Of a DNA stretch of 60,663 nt, positions 34,603 to 43,107 are shown one piece after another. A program made the position numbers and the translations under genes. The DNA is from an uncultured Clostridia bacterium (GTDB lineage Bacteria > Bacillota > Clostridia > Oscillospirales > Ruminococcaceae): assembly GCA_944386475.1 (NCBI GenBank), contig CALXBH010000002.1, positions 1 through 60,663 of the forward strand, read 5' to 3'. The notes beneath the pieces are model-generated. The model saw only the letters and a program-made list of their open reading frames with translations. It was not told the origin of the DNA and made no database searches. Within the stretch, counting starts at the first letter, position 1. Each line of letters opens with the position of its first letter.

Positions 34603-35290
34603 CAATTTGTTTCGCGGCCTGTTTGACACTGATATGACCAGCGTAATTTCGGTGCCGGATTTTTTATTGTGCTTAGGATGTTCCCTTTTAATCGGCCTTT
34701 TGTTTGCCGTCATGTACATGTACCGGACCCGTTACACCAAAAGCTTTGTGGTGACCTTAGCGCTGCTGCCCGCGGTAGTGTGCGTAGTCATCATGATGGT
34801 CAACGGCAACGTGGGAACCGGCGTAGCCGTGGCGGGCGCTTTCAGCCTGGTGCGGTTCCGCTCGGTCCCGGGGACGGCAAAAGAGATCGGGATTTTGTTT
34901 TTGGCCATGGGCGCGGGCCTGATCGCCGGTATGGGCTATCTGGGATATGCTTTCCTGTTTGCGGTGATCCTCAGCGCCGCCAATATGCTCTACAACCACT
35001 TTGATTTTGGCTCCAGAAAAAAGGCAAGCCTTTATAAAACCCTGCACATCACCATACCGGAGGATCTGGACTACACCGGCGTTTTTGAGGAGCTGTTAAA
35101 GGAATACGCCTCCTCCTGGGAGCTGGTGCAGGTAAAAACCACCAACATGGGCAGCCTGTTCCGGCTCACCTATAATTTAACCCTACGCAGCGCAGGCTGC
35201 GAAAAGGAGCTGATCGATAAGCTCCGCTGCCGCAACGGCAATCTGGAAATCACCGTTTCCCGGCAGGAAACAAACGTCTATGAGCTGTAA
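34595..35290 (+). CDS. DUF4956 membrane protein
   Basis: A 231-residue protein with four predicted membrane helices in residues 20-135 and a cytosolic C-terminal domain of about 80 residues. The centre contains the family hallmark GVAVAGAFSLVRFRSVPGTAKEI, with a conserved Arg-Phe-Arg turn between helices. DUF4956 genes commonly sit next to VTC-domain genes, and the 8-base overlap with one here supports a joint function, possibly export or membrane anchoring of the polymer. The biochemical role is unproven. Confidence 0.87.
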   Translation: MLDNLFRGLFDTDMTSVISVPDFLLCLGCSLLIGLLFAVMYMYRTRYTKSFVVTLALLPAVVCVVIMMVNGNVGTGVAVAGAFSLVRFRSVPGTAKEIGILFLAMGAGLIAGMGYLGYAFLFAVILSAANMLYNHFDFGSRKKASLYKTLHITIPEDLDYTGVFEELLKEYASSWELVQVKTTNMGSLFRLTYNLTLRSAGCEKELIDKLRCRNGNLEITVSRQETNVYEL

Positions 35291-35304
35291 AGGAGGAAGG
35301 CTTT

Positions 35305-37152
35305 ATGAGACGATTTGCTCGATTAAAAGGCACGGCAGTTTTGCTGGCGCTGTTGATGCTGTCCGGGTGCAGCGCAGGGACAGCAGTCGGCTCTTCAGAT
35401 ATCGCTTCTTCCGGCGGCAGCGCCGCCGCAGCCTCGGAGGACGCCGGGAACAGCACGACTGGTAATGATACAAACAATGGGACAAATAACGCCGAGGAGC
35501 TGTCTGTAGATACTTCCGGCATGTTTACCGACCGGGATTATGAAATCGGTTATGATGAAAGCGAAAGCGCTTTTATTACGTTTAACGGTACCAGTGCTCA
35601 GTGCGATTCAGATGCGGTATCCATTTCCGGCAGCACTGTCACGATCCGCGACGAGGGAACCTATATTGTATCCGGTACCCTGGAAAACGGCATGGTGATA
35701 GTCGAGGCGGAGGACACCGATAAGCTCCAAATCGTATTAAGCGGCGTGTCTATTTCCAATGATACGTCGGCCGCGCTGTATATCAAAGAGGCGGATAAAG
35801 TTTTTGTCACCACTGCCTCGGGTACCCAAAATACCCTCTCCAACGGAGGGGAATATGCGGCCATTGACGACAACAACATCGACGGGGTGATCTTCTCCAA
35901 GGCTGACCTGACCTTAAACGGCGCTGGGACATTGACGATTAATGCGGCGGCGGGACATGGCATCGTTTCCAAGGACGATCTGGTTGTTACAAGCGGAAGC
36001 TATGCTATTACGGCGGCCTCTCACGGCCTTTCCGGCAAGGACAGCATCCGGATCGCCAACGGGGATTTTTCCATTGACTCCGGCAAAGACGGGATGCAGG
36101 CGGAGAACGCCGATGACTCCTCTTTGGGATTTCTCTATATCGCGGACGGCACCTTTACGATCACGGCGGACGGCGACGGCCTGAGCGCGGGGAACTATCT
36201 GCAAATCGAAAGCGGGGAATATACTCTGACAGCTGGCGGCGGCGCCAGTAAAGGCAGCCAGGGGGACAGCTTCTGGAGCTCTTACTCGGCCGCCGATGAC
36301 AGCGCCAGCATGAAAGGAATCAAAGCGGCCGGAAATCTAACTGTAAATGGAGGCACCTTTACCATTGATTCGGCGGACGACGCCCTGCATTCCAACGCCG
36401 ATCTTTTGGTGAACGGGGGAGATTTCCAGATCGCCAGCGGGGATGACGGGATCCATGCGGATACAGGCGTTACCATTTCTTCCGGTACGATCACCATTTC
36501 GGAAAGCTATGAGGGCATTGAGGGGCAGACCATCGACATCACCGGCGGCAGCATTGACCTAACAGCCAGCGATGACGGGCTAAACGCCGCCGGCGGCAAC
36601 GACCAAAGCGGCTTTGAAGGCCCTGGCGCCGGTTTTCGCGGGCGGGACAGCTTTTCATCGGATTCCAGCGCTTATATTCACATCGCGGGCGGGGCCCTGG
36701 TGATCGACGCTTCCGGCGACGGCGTTGACTCCAACGGCAGCTTGACAGTGTCCGGCGGGGAGACCTATGTTTCCGGGCCTGACAATGGCGGCAACGGCGC
36801 GCTGGATTACGCTTCGGACGCGACGATTTCCGGCGGTATTTTTGTCGCGGCGGGCGCCTCCCAGATGGCGCAGAATTTCGGTTCTTCCTCCACTCAGGGC
36901 GCCATGATGGTCACCGTCAGCTCCCAGCAGGCGGGCAGCACGGTGACCCTTACGGACAGCAGCGGAGAGACGTTACTCTCCTGGACGGCGGCAAAGGCCT
37001 ACAGCTCGGTGGTCATCAGCTGTCCGGAGATTACCCAGGGCGCCACCTATATGCTGACAGCCGGTTCCTCACAGACCGAGGTGACTATGAATAGCCTTGT
37101 TTACAGCTCCTCCTCCGGGATGGGCGGCGGTGGCTGGGGCGGCAGAAGATAG
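35305..37152 (+). CDS. Beta-helix carbohydrate-binding lipoprotein (DUF4353/Cthe_2159-like)
   Basis: A 615-residue exported lipoprotein. The signal peptide ends in the lipobox LSGC (Cys near residue 24). A Ser/Gly/Ala/Asn-rich linker of about 45 residues follows, then a long domain of short repeats of the form GG.F.I.S.DDGI/L, e.g. NGGDFQIASGDDGIHAD and GGSIDLTASDDGLNAAGG. This is the right-handed parallel beta-helix of the Cthe_2159 group, which binds acidic polysaccharide. The extreme C-terminus is Gly-rich and basic (GMGGGGWGGRR). AAGGAGG precedes the ATG, 14 bases after DUF4956. It probably binds a surface polymer outside the membrane. Confidence 0.85.
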   Translation: MRRFARLKGTAVLLALLMLSGCSAGTAVGSSDIASSGGSAAAASEDAGNSTTGNDTNNGTNNAEELSVDTSGMFTDRDYEIGYDESESAFITFNGTSAQCDSDAVSISGSTVTIRDEGTYIVSGTLENGMVIVEAEDTDKLQIVLSGVSISNDTSAALYIKEADKVFVTTASGTQNTLSNGGEYAAIDDNNIDGVIFSKADLTLNGAGTLTINAAAGHGIVSKDDLVVTSGSYAITAASHGLSGKDSIRIANGDFSIDSGKDGMQAENADDSSLGFLYIADGTFTITADGDGLSAGNYLQIESGEYTLTAGGGASKGSQGDSFWSSYSAADDSASMKGIKAAGNLTVNGGTFTIDSADDALHSNADLLVNGGDFQIASGDDGIHADTGVTISSGTITISESYEGIEGQTIDITGGSIDLTASDDGLNAAGGNDQSGFEGPGAGFRGRDSFSSDSSAYIHIAGGALVIDASGDGVDSNGSLTVSGGETYVSGPDNGGNGALDYASDATISGGIFVAAGASQMAQNFGSSSTQGAMMVTVSSQQAGSTVTLTDSSGETLLSWTAAKAYSSVVISCPEITQGATYMLTAGSSQTEVTMNSLVYSSSSGMGGGGWGGRR

Positions 37153-37187
37153 GTGGGTAGAAAGGCGCTGTGAAAGGAGGCGCTTAG

Positions 37188-38276
37188 ATGAAAAAGCAGA
37201 TTGCCCTGATCCCGGCCTATGAACCGGATCAAATGCTGCCCGCCTTGCTCTGCGAGATCCGGGCAGCCGGCTTTGAAGCCGTTTTAGTAGACGACGGAAG
37301 CGGGAGCGCCTATGCCGGGATCTTCCGGGAATGCGCCGGTTATGCCGCCGTTTTGACGCATACCGAAAATAAAGGAAAGGGAAGAGCGTTAAAGACAGGG
37401 CTGGAATATATAAACAGGCATTTTGACGGAGGCTATACCGTTGTCACCCTGGACGCCGACGGACAGCACAGGGTCGCCGACGCGCAGAAGGTCTGCGAGA
37501 CCGCCCGGGAGCATCCGGATTCCCTGATTCTCGGGAGCCGTAAGCTCAATAAGCGTACCCCGGCGCGAAGCAAGTTCGGGAACATGATAACTCGCTTGGT
37601 TTACCGGCTTTCCACCGGGCTGCGGGTTAAGGACACCCAAACCGGACTGCGGGCGTTTGACAGCCGGCTTGTTCCCACCTTTTTGGAGATATCCGGCGAG
37701 CGGTATGAATACGAAATGAACGTTCTGCTGGAATGCGCCCGCCGGAAAATCCCCATCCTGGAAACAGAGATCGAAACGATTTACTATAACAACAACGCGG
37801 CCTCTCATTTTGACACCCTGCGGGATTCCTGCCGGGTGTACCGGGAGATCCTGAAATTTTCCGCTTCTTCCTTTGCCGGTTTTTTAGTGGACTACGGCCT
37901 CTACAGCCTGTTTTCGTTTCTGACGGCCTCTTGGGGCAGTGCGGGCCTGTGGGTTTCCAACATTGCTGCCCGGGTGGTCAGCGCCAGCGTCAACTATCTC
38001 ATTAACCGCAAGCTGGTGTTTAAAAGCAAGAAGAACGCGGCCAAATCCGCCCTGCAATACTTTTTGCTGGCTGCAGCCATTTTAGCAGGGAACACCCTTA
38101 TGCTCAACTTTCTTGCCGGGAATCTGGGGATCAACCGGTTTGCTGCCAAAATCTGCACCGAGATTTTGTTTTTCCTGGTCAGCTGGCTCATACAGCGCTT
38201 TTTGATCTTTCGCGGCAAGGATAGGGACAAAAGCCTGCAGGACGCGTTACCATCCGATGATGGGCAGAAAAGGTGA
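37188..38276 (+). CDS. Glycosyltransferase family 2 fused to GtrA membrane domain
   Basis: A 362-residue two-domain protein. Residues 1-225 are a GT2 glycosyltransferase of the dolichyl-phosphate mannose synthase type: VDDGSG near 31, LDADGQH near 88, and TGLRAFDSRL near 154. Residues 230-350 are a GtrA domain with four membrane helices and the motif YLINRKLVF. Such proteins make polyprenyl-phosphate sugars and flip them for envelope glycosylation. AAAGGAGG lies 7 bases before the ATG. The gene is coupled to the next gene by overlapping stop and start (TGATG). Confidence 0.9.
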   Translation: MKKQIALIPAYEPDQMLPALLCEIRAAGFEAVLVDDGSGSAYAGIFRECAGYAAVLTHTENKGKGRALKTGLEYINRHFDGGYTVVTLDADGQHRVADAQKVCETAREHPDSLILGSRKLNKRTPARSKFGNMITRLVYRLSTGLRVKDTQTGLRAFDSRLVPTFLEISGERYEYEMNVLLECARRKIPILETEIETIYYNNNAASHFDTLRDSCRVYREILKFSASSFAGFLVDYGLYSLFSFLTASWGSAGLWVSNIAARVVSASVNYLINRKLVFKSKKNAAKSALQYFLLAAAILAGNTLMLNFLAGNLGINRFAAKICTEILFFLVSWLIQRFLIFRGKDRDKSLQDALPSDDGQKR

Positions 38277-39250
38277 TGCATTTGTTTAAGAAAAAATATT
38301 GGTGGGCGGTGTTGTACGCCGTCCTGCTCACGGGATTTACCGTTTATATTGCCCTTGACACTTTTGTGATCGCCCGGGTGTATACGGTTGTCCCTTCGGC
38401 GTCCAGCCAGGCGGAAGAGCAAAAGGAAAGCCTAAGCGCCGATGCCGGGGAATCCTCCGATACCAGCTCTTCTTCGTCCGCCGCATCTTCGTCCTCTTCT
38501 GCCGATACAACCTCCGCCGCCGTTTCGGAGAACTCCTACAGCGACGGCAATGTCCGCATTTTACTGACAGAATACCGGGAATACGATACCACTATTTATG
38601 TAGCGGATGTAACGGTGTCCTCGCCGGACTATCTGAAAACAGCTTTTGCTCAAAACGCCTACGGCCGCAACGTGACCCAGAAGACCTCCGAAATAGCGCA
38701 GGCAAACGGCGCGGTCTTAGCCATCAATGGCGATTATTACGGCTCCCAGGAAAGCGGGTATGTCATACGAAACGGCGTTCTCTACCGGGATACGGCCGCA
38801 TCCGGCCAGGAGGATCTGGTGATTTATGCGGACGGCTCGATGGCGGTCGTTTCGGAAGACCAGACAACGGCCCAGCAGCTTTTGGAAGACGGAGCGGTGC
38901 AGGTGTTCTCCTTTGGCCCGGCGCTGGTGACGGAAGGGGCGGTTGCCGTGTCGGAAGGGGAAGAGGTGGGCAAGGCCATGGCCAGCAACCCCCGCACCGC
39001 CATCGGAATCGTGGACAGCCTCCATTACCTGTTCGTCGTATCGGACGGGCGGACGGAGGAAAGCGAGGGGCTAAGCCTTTCTGAGCTGGCGGAATTTTTA
39101 CAGAGCCTTGGCGCACAAACTGCCTATAATCTGGACGGAGGAGGTTCCTCCACCATGTATTTTAACGGCGAGGTCATCAATCAGCCCACCACCAACGGGC
39201 GCACCATCCGGGAAAGGAGCGTGAGCGATATTGTATACATCGGCACCTGA
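38276..39250 (+). CDS. Membrane-anchored phosphodiester glycosidase-family protein
   Basis: An exported protein of 324 residues with an N-terminal membrane helix (about 11-32), a Ser/Ala/Glu-rich linker to about residue 92, and a NAGPA-type phosphodiester glycosidase domain. The domain has AINGDYYGSQESGYVIRNG near 145, NPRTAIGI near 239, and the signature NLDGGGSSTMYFNGE near 286. The family removes N-acetylglucosamine or similar sugars linked through phosphodiesters, fitting a phosphate-containing surface polymer. The start is uncertain: GTG 38273, ATG 38276 and TTG 38282 are all possible. ATG 38276 overlaps the upstream stop, while TTG 38282 has the best distance from AAAAGG. Confidence 0.85.
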   Translation: MHLFKKKYWWAVLYAVLLTGFTVYIALDTFVIARVYTVVPSASSQAEEQKESLSADAGESSDTSSSSSAASSSSSADTTSAAVSENSYSDGNVRILLTEYREYDTTIYVADVTVSSPDYLKTAFAQNAYGRNVTQKTSEIAQANGAVLAINGDYYGSQESGYVIRNGVLYRDTAASGQEDLVIYADGSMAVVSEDQTTAQQLLEDGAVQVFSFGPALVTEGAVAVSEGEEVGKAMASNPRTAIGIVDSLHYLFVVSDGRTEESEGLSLSELAEFLQSLGAQTAYNLDGGGSSTMYFNGEVINQPTTNGRTIRERSVSDIVYIGT

Positions 39251-39641
39251 CTCTCCGGGACGCCGTATGGCCAAAACGGGGTTTGCCTACCTGCTGGCAG
39301 CGTTGTTCTGCGCGCTGTTCGGCTTTGTATACGAACGGTTCAGCCACGAAGTCTATTCCGGCTTTATGATCTATGCGTTTGTGTTCCCCCTGGCCGGAGG
39401 CGTGCTGCCGTTTTATGGAATGGCTCTCTTTTGCCCACGCCGGCTGCTGGGGAGGGTATCTGTAAACCTCTATAATGCGGGGATCGCTGCGCTGACAGTA
39501 GGGAGTATTTTTCAAGGCGTGCTGGAGATATATGGAACCACCAACAGCTTAATCTGCGTTTACTGGGTAGTGGGAACAGGGTTTGTTCTCGCCGGGATTA
39601 TCCTTTATCTGTTTCGCTGCTTTTTTAGGAAATCCCACTGA
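39231..39641 (+). CDS. Small four-helix membrane protein of unknown function
   Basis: A 136-residue protein with four predicted membrane helices (about residues 15-33, 43-65, 80-98 and 107-127) and a basic tail. TTG 39231 has AAAGGAG 11 bases upstream; ATG 39267 (MAKTGFAYLL) is the alternative, with a weaker site. It overlaps the end of the phosphodiester glycosidase gene by 20 bases and is last in the cluster before a terminator. I do not recognise the family; the overlap suggests it works with the envelope genes. Confidence 0.72.
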   Translation: MYTSAPDSPGRRMAKTGFAYLLAALFCALFGFVYERFSHEVYSGFMIYAFVFPLAGGVLPFYGMALFCPRRLLGRVSVNLYNAGIAALTVGSIFQGVLEIYGTTNSLICVYWVVGTGFVLAGIILYLFRCFFRKSH

Positions 39642-39683
39642 AAAAGGGGAGACCTCTTTAAGTATCGGAATCATTTCATACAC

Positions 39684-39722
39684 AAAAACGGCTTTCACCC
39701 GCTATGGGCGAAAGCCGTTTTT
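39684..39722. terminator. Bidirectional terminator between the envelope cluster and GT4
   Basis: A hairpin with outer arms AAAAACGGCTTTC / GAAAGCCGTTTTT and inner CCC / GGG pairs. It lies between convergent genes and ends in T-runs on both strands. Confidence 0.9.
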
Positions 39723-39740
39723 AATTTTTAATAAAGTCTG

Positions 39741-40973
39741 TTATTGATTCACCGTTTCGGTTTTCCGGCGGTAAAGCTTGCCGGTTTTGCGGGGCGCTGG
39801 CTCATTAGGAAAGTTTTGAATGCTTTTTTGATAAACTGCCAGCAGATTCTTGGCCAGGGTTTCAGAGCCTTTCAGCTTTACCGAATTGCGGACAGACTCC
39901 CGCAGGGCCTTCATTTGATCTTCCGGCATGTTTTTAACCATTAAAAGCTTGTCGTGAAGGTTTTGGGCATCGGTAAACACAAAGCCATTGACACCTTCTA
40001 CCACCTGGTCTTTGTTAAGCTCGTCGTACAACTGCAAAACGGGAAGGCCCATCGCCATTCCCTCCAGCATGGAAATGGAGTTTGTGTCCGAAAGGGAGGC
40101 GGTGACATAACAATCGCTGGCGGCATAATAAGGAGGGAGTTCCTCATGCATAACCTTGCCGGTAAAGATGACGTTATCCTCAATGTGCAGTGTTTTGGCC
40201 TGTTCTATTAACTCATCCTTAACAGGACCTTCTCCAATAATAATGAGTTTCATCTTATCCTGAGGAGAATAGGTCTCCGCCCAGTAGTTTAACAGCACAT
40301 CCACGCTTTTTTCTTTTCCCAGCCGGCCGCAGAAGCACACCAGCATTTCATCTTCGGCAATATGATACCGGTCGCGGAATTCTTTAATTTTTTCAGGTGA
40401 AACCCGTTTAGGATCAAAAACATCCAGTTCTACCGGATTGGGAATGACATTCACATCTTTGTTAATGCCGCATTCTCGGAAATATTCTTCCACTTTTTTG
40501 GAAGGGCCGGTAAGAGCTGCGGACCGATTAGCTAGGTAATGGGCATAACGGTGGGATATCCGCCGCATCAGCGGGATAAATGGCCGGGGAGCCACATAAT
40601 AGAGGTAGTCATCATACATGGTGTGTAAGGTGTACACCAGCGGCTTATTCAGTTTTTTAGCGGCGGCCATTCCAGAAAAGCCAATACCAAACTCCTGGTG
40701 GATATGCAAAATGTCCGGATTAAATTCCCGCAGCAGGCGGAGACGGTTTTTGCTCACCGGAGAAGCGATGCCGTAGCCGTAAAATTTTTTGGAATATTTG
40801 GCGGGGCAGTGCAAAACGCCGTCTTTGATATAATGATGCTTAGCGTCAATATCCGCTGTTACGATCAGAACTTCATTTCCCAGCTTTTCCAGCCCGTCTT
40901 TCAGCGCCTTTACATGGGTGACGACGCCGTTAAGATAGGGGAGATAGGTTTCGGCAAAAATAGCGATCTTCAT
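39741..40973 (-). CDS. GT4-family glycosyltransferase (GT-B fold)
   Basis: A 410-residue glycosyltransferase resembling 1,2-diacylglycerol 3-glucosyltransferases and other mannosyl/glucosyl lipid enzymes. The N-terminus is MKIAIFAETYLPYLNGVVTH, with the donor-site EX7E-type segment SISMLEGMAMGLPV near residue 299 and CFCGRLGKEKSVDVLL near 203. The start at 40973 is set by GGAG 10 bases upstream and by the family N-terminus; the longer frame is not expected to be used. It may make membrane glycolipids. It converges with the envelope cluster and is a single-gene unit. Confidence 0.88.
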   Translation of the reverse strand: MKIAIFAETYLPYLNGVVTHVKALKDGLEKLGNEVLIVTADIDAKHHYIKDGVLHCPAKYSKKFYGYGIASPVSKNRLRLLREFNPDILHIHQEFGIGFSGMAAAKKLNKPLVYTLHTMYDDYLYYVAPRPFIPLMRRISHRYAHYLANRSAALTGPSKKVEEYFRECGINKDVNVIPNPVELDVFDPKRVSPEKIKEFRDRYHIAEDEMLVCFCGRLGKEKSVDVLLNYWAETYSPQDKMKLIIIGEGPVKDELIEQAKTLHIEDNVIFTGKVMHEELPPYYAASDCYVTASLSDTNSISMLEGMAMGLPVLQLYDELNKDQVVEGVNGFVFTDAQNLHDKLLMVKNMPEDQMKALRESVRNSVKLKGSETLAKNLLAVYQKSIQNFPNEPAPRKTGKLYRRKTETVNQ

Positions 40974-41046
40974 GAAAATCCTCTCCTGACTGTCAAATTC
41001 CCGCCGCAGCCGGGAACGGTGTGTTGTATAAAAAAACAAACCATAT

Positions 41047-41073
41047 CTATAAATTATAATACTATAAATTATA
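41047..41073. repeat. 15-bp-period direct repeat with -10-like boxes upstream of GT4
   Basis: CTATAAATTATA occurs at 41047-41058 and at 41062-41073. On the minus strand each copy, extended by a few bases, carries TATAAT, so the region offers two -10 boxes 15 bases apart for the GT4 gene. No good -35 box is present for either. Confidence 0.5.
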
Positions 41074-41249
41074 CCATATTTGAGCTTAAAGAAAAGGTCG
41101 ATTTCTAAATTGTCATAAAAACGTAATACCCCTTTATGTTCATTAAGGGATAAAAGTCAGCCTTGCAACTTTGGCAGCTGAATATCTCATTTTATCGTTT
41201 AATAGCTGATCCCGTTAAAAACAAAGGGACAATTTCTTTACAATGCTTG
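41074..41249. other. Intergenic region between GT4 and hprK
   Basis: The 370 bases between the divergent GT4 and hprK genes are AT-rich and non-coding. They hold the direct repeat near GT4 and the hprK promoter. Nothing further is recognisable in this central part. Confidence 0.5.
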
Positions 41250-41278
41250 TTGAAACAAAGACTAAAAACGTGTATAAT
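41250..41278 (+). promoter_or_regulatory. Sigma-A promoter of the hprK operon
   Basis: TTGAAA (41250-41255), a 17-base spacer and a perfect TATAAT (41273-41278) lie 65 bases before the hprK ATG. Confidence 0.78.
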
Positions 41279-41343
41279 AAAACTATATTATATGACGAGC
41301 AAACGGGGGCGCTGCCGCCAAACGGCTTTGAGGAGGTTTTTTC

Positions 41344-42315
41344 ATGCCGGGAAAATACGAGGTCAGTTTAAGCAAGCTGATTGAAGAATTTCATCTGGAA
41401 CCGATCTATCTGCCCAAAAACGCGGAGAGTATTATGATCTCCACCACGGAGGTCAACCGTCCCGGGCTGCATCTGTCCGGGTTTTACGAGTATTTTGATC
41501 CCCAACGGATCCAGGTAACCGGAAAGATGGAATTCGCCTATCTTGCCTCGATTGGGGAAGAAACCCGCCGCAGCAGGCTGGAAGATTTTTTCTCCGCCAA
41601 CCTTCCCTGTGTGGTTGTCACCCGCCAGCAGGAAATTTTCCCGGAGATGACCGAGATCGCCGCCCGTTATGGCGTTCCCTTGCTGCGCACCAAGGATTCT
41701 ACATCGAACTTTATGTCTAACGTTATCTCCTATCTGAACGTGGAACTGGCGCCCCGGCTCACCCGCCACGGCGTACTGATCGAGGTGTACGGCGAAGGCT
41801 TATTGATATTGGGAGAAAGCGGCGTCGGCAAAAGCGAGACTGCCATTGAGCTTGTAAAAAGGGGCCACCGCCTGGTGGCGGATGACGCCGTGGAAATCCG
41901 GCGGGTCTCTAACCGGACGTTGGTTGGCTCCTCGCCGGAAAACATCCGTCACTTTTTGGAGCTTAGGGGCATTGGAATCATCAACGCCCGACGCCTGTTC
42001 GGTATGGGCTCGGTCAAGGTGACCGAAAAGATCGATATGGTCATCCAGCTGGAAATCTGGGATCCCCAGAAGGTGTATGACCGCATGGGGATGGAAAACG
42101 AATACACTGAGATTTTGGGCATCAAGGTGCCGGCAGTCACCGTCCCTGTCAAACCGGGCCGAAACCTGGCGATTATTTTAGAGGTGGCGGCCATGAACAA
42201 CCGCCAGAAAAAGATGGGATACAACGCCGCCCAGGAACTGTTGCACAAGCTGGGCATGACCGACGAGGCAAACGCCCCCAAAGAAAGCGACATTAAAGAC
42301 TGGGATTTATATTAA
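41344..42315 (+). CDS. hprK: HPr kinase/phosphorylase
   Basis: A 323-residue bifunctional enzyme that phosphorylates Ser46 of HPr and reverses it, the switch for carbon catabolite control. The P-loop GESGVGKSE lies near residues 157-165, and the signature LELRGIGIINARRLFG is near 206. Residues 1-130 form the N-terminal domain. GAGGAGG lies 8 bases before the ATG and a good promoter is upstream. It heads the operon hprK-PHP-murB-rapZ-whiA-dnaE. Confidence 0.95.
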   Translation: MPGKYEVSLSKLIEEFHLEPIYLPKNAESIMISTTEVNRPGLHLSGFYEYFDPQRIQVTGKMEFAYLASIGEETRRSRLEDFFSANLPCVVVTRQQEIFPEMTEIAARYGVPLLRTKDSTSNFMSNVISYLNVELAPRLTRHGVLIEVYGEGLLILGESGVGKSETAIELVKRGHRLVADDAVEIRRVSNRTLVGSSPENIRHFLELRGIGIINARRLFGMGSVKVTEKIDMVIQLEIWDPQKVYDRMGMENEYTEILGIKVPAVTVPVKPGRNLAIILEVAAMNNRQKKMGYNAAQELLHKLGMTDEANAPKESDIKDWDLY

Positions 42316-42343
42316 GCAAACCGAAAGGAACAGCGAATCATCG

Positions 42344-43084
42344 ATGAAAATCATTGCAGATACCCATACGCACACTCTCGCCTCCAGCCATGCATACAGC
42401 ACCTTGCTGGAAAATGTGGCGGCGGCAAAACAAGCGGGGCTTGTGGCGCTGGGCATGACCGATCACGCCTGCGCCATGCCGGACGCGCCCCATATCTGGC
42501 ACTTTGACAACCTTCGTCAGATTCCCCGGTGGTTAAACGGCGTAGCCGTTTTGCGGGGTGTGGAGGCCGACATCGCCGACTATCAGGGAAACTTGGATAT
42601 GGATAACGAGCGCCTTTCCAAGCTGGACTGGGTGGTGGTAAGCTTTCATGCGCCGGTATGCCCGCCCGGAACGGTGGAGGATCACACAAACGCTTATCTG
42701 GAGGTGGCAAAAAACCCTTATGTGGACGTAATTGGCCACAGCGGCACCCCGGCGTTTCGCTATGATTACGAAAGGGTTCTCAAGGTGTTTAAGGAGTACG
42801 GAAAGCTTGTGGAGTTAAACGAGGGGAGCTTCCGGGTGCGCAAGGAATCCCGGGATAACTGTATGGAGATCGCCAAAATCTGCAAAAAATATGAGATCCC
42901 CGTGGTGGTGGATTCTGACTCGCATTTTGCCCCCCATATCGGAAAATTCCCCCACATCCTGCAAATGCTTAAGGAAATAAGCTTCCCGGAAAAGCTTATT
43001 ATAAACGCCGATGAAGACCGGTTTTTTGGGTATATTAAGGAAAAACGGCACATAGACATAAGGAATGAAAAAACGGCGGAATAA
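42344..43084 (+). CDS. PHP-domain metal phosphatase (YcdX-like)
   Basis: A 246-residue PHP-fold phosphoesterase with the trinuclear metal motifs: ADTHTHTLASSHAYST near residue 5, MTDHAC near 38, and later VIGHSGTP near 129 and VVDSDSHFAPHIG near 189. YcdX-type enzymes act as phosphatases on small metabolites; the exact substrate is unknown. GAAAGGAA precedes the ATG. It lies between hprK and murB, as in other Clostridia. Confidence 0.88.
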   Translation: MKIIADTHTHTLASSHAYSTLLENVAAAKQAGLVALGMTDHACAMPDAPHIWHFDNLRQIPRWLNGVAVLRGVEADIADYQGNLDMDNERLSKLDWVVVSFHAPVCPPGTVEDHTNAYLEVAKNPYVDVIGHSGTPAFRYDYERVLKVFKEYGKLVELNEGSFRVRKESRDNCMEIAKICKKYEIPVVVDSDSHFAPHIGKFPHILQMLKEISFPEKLIINADEDRFFGYIKEKRHIDIRNEKTAE

Positions 43085-43107
43085 CGCCCGGAAAGGAATT
43101 TGACCAG

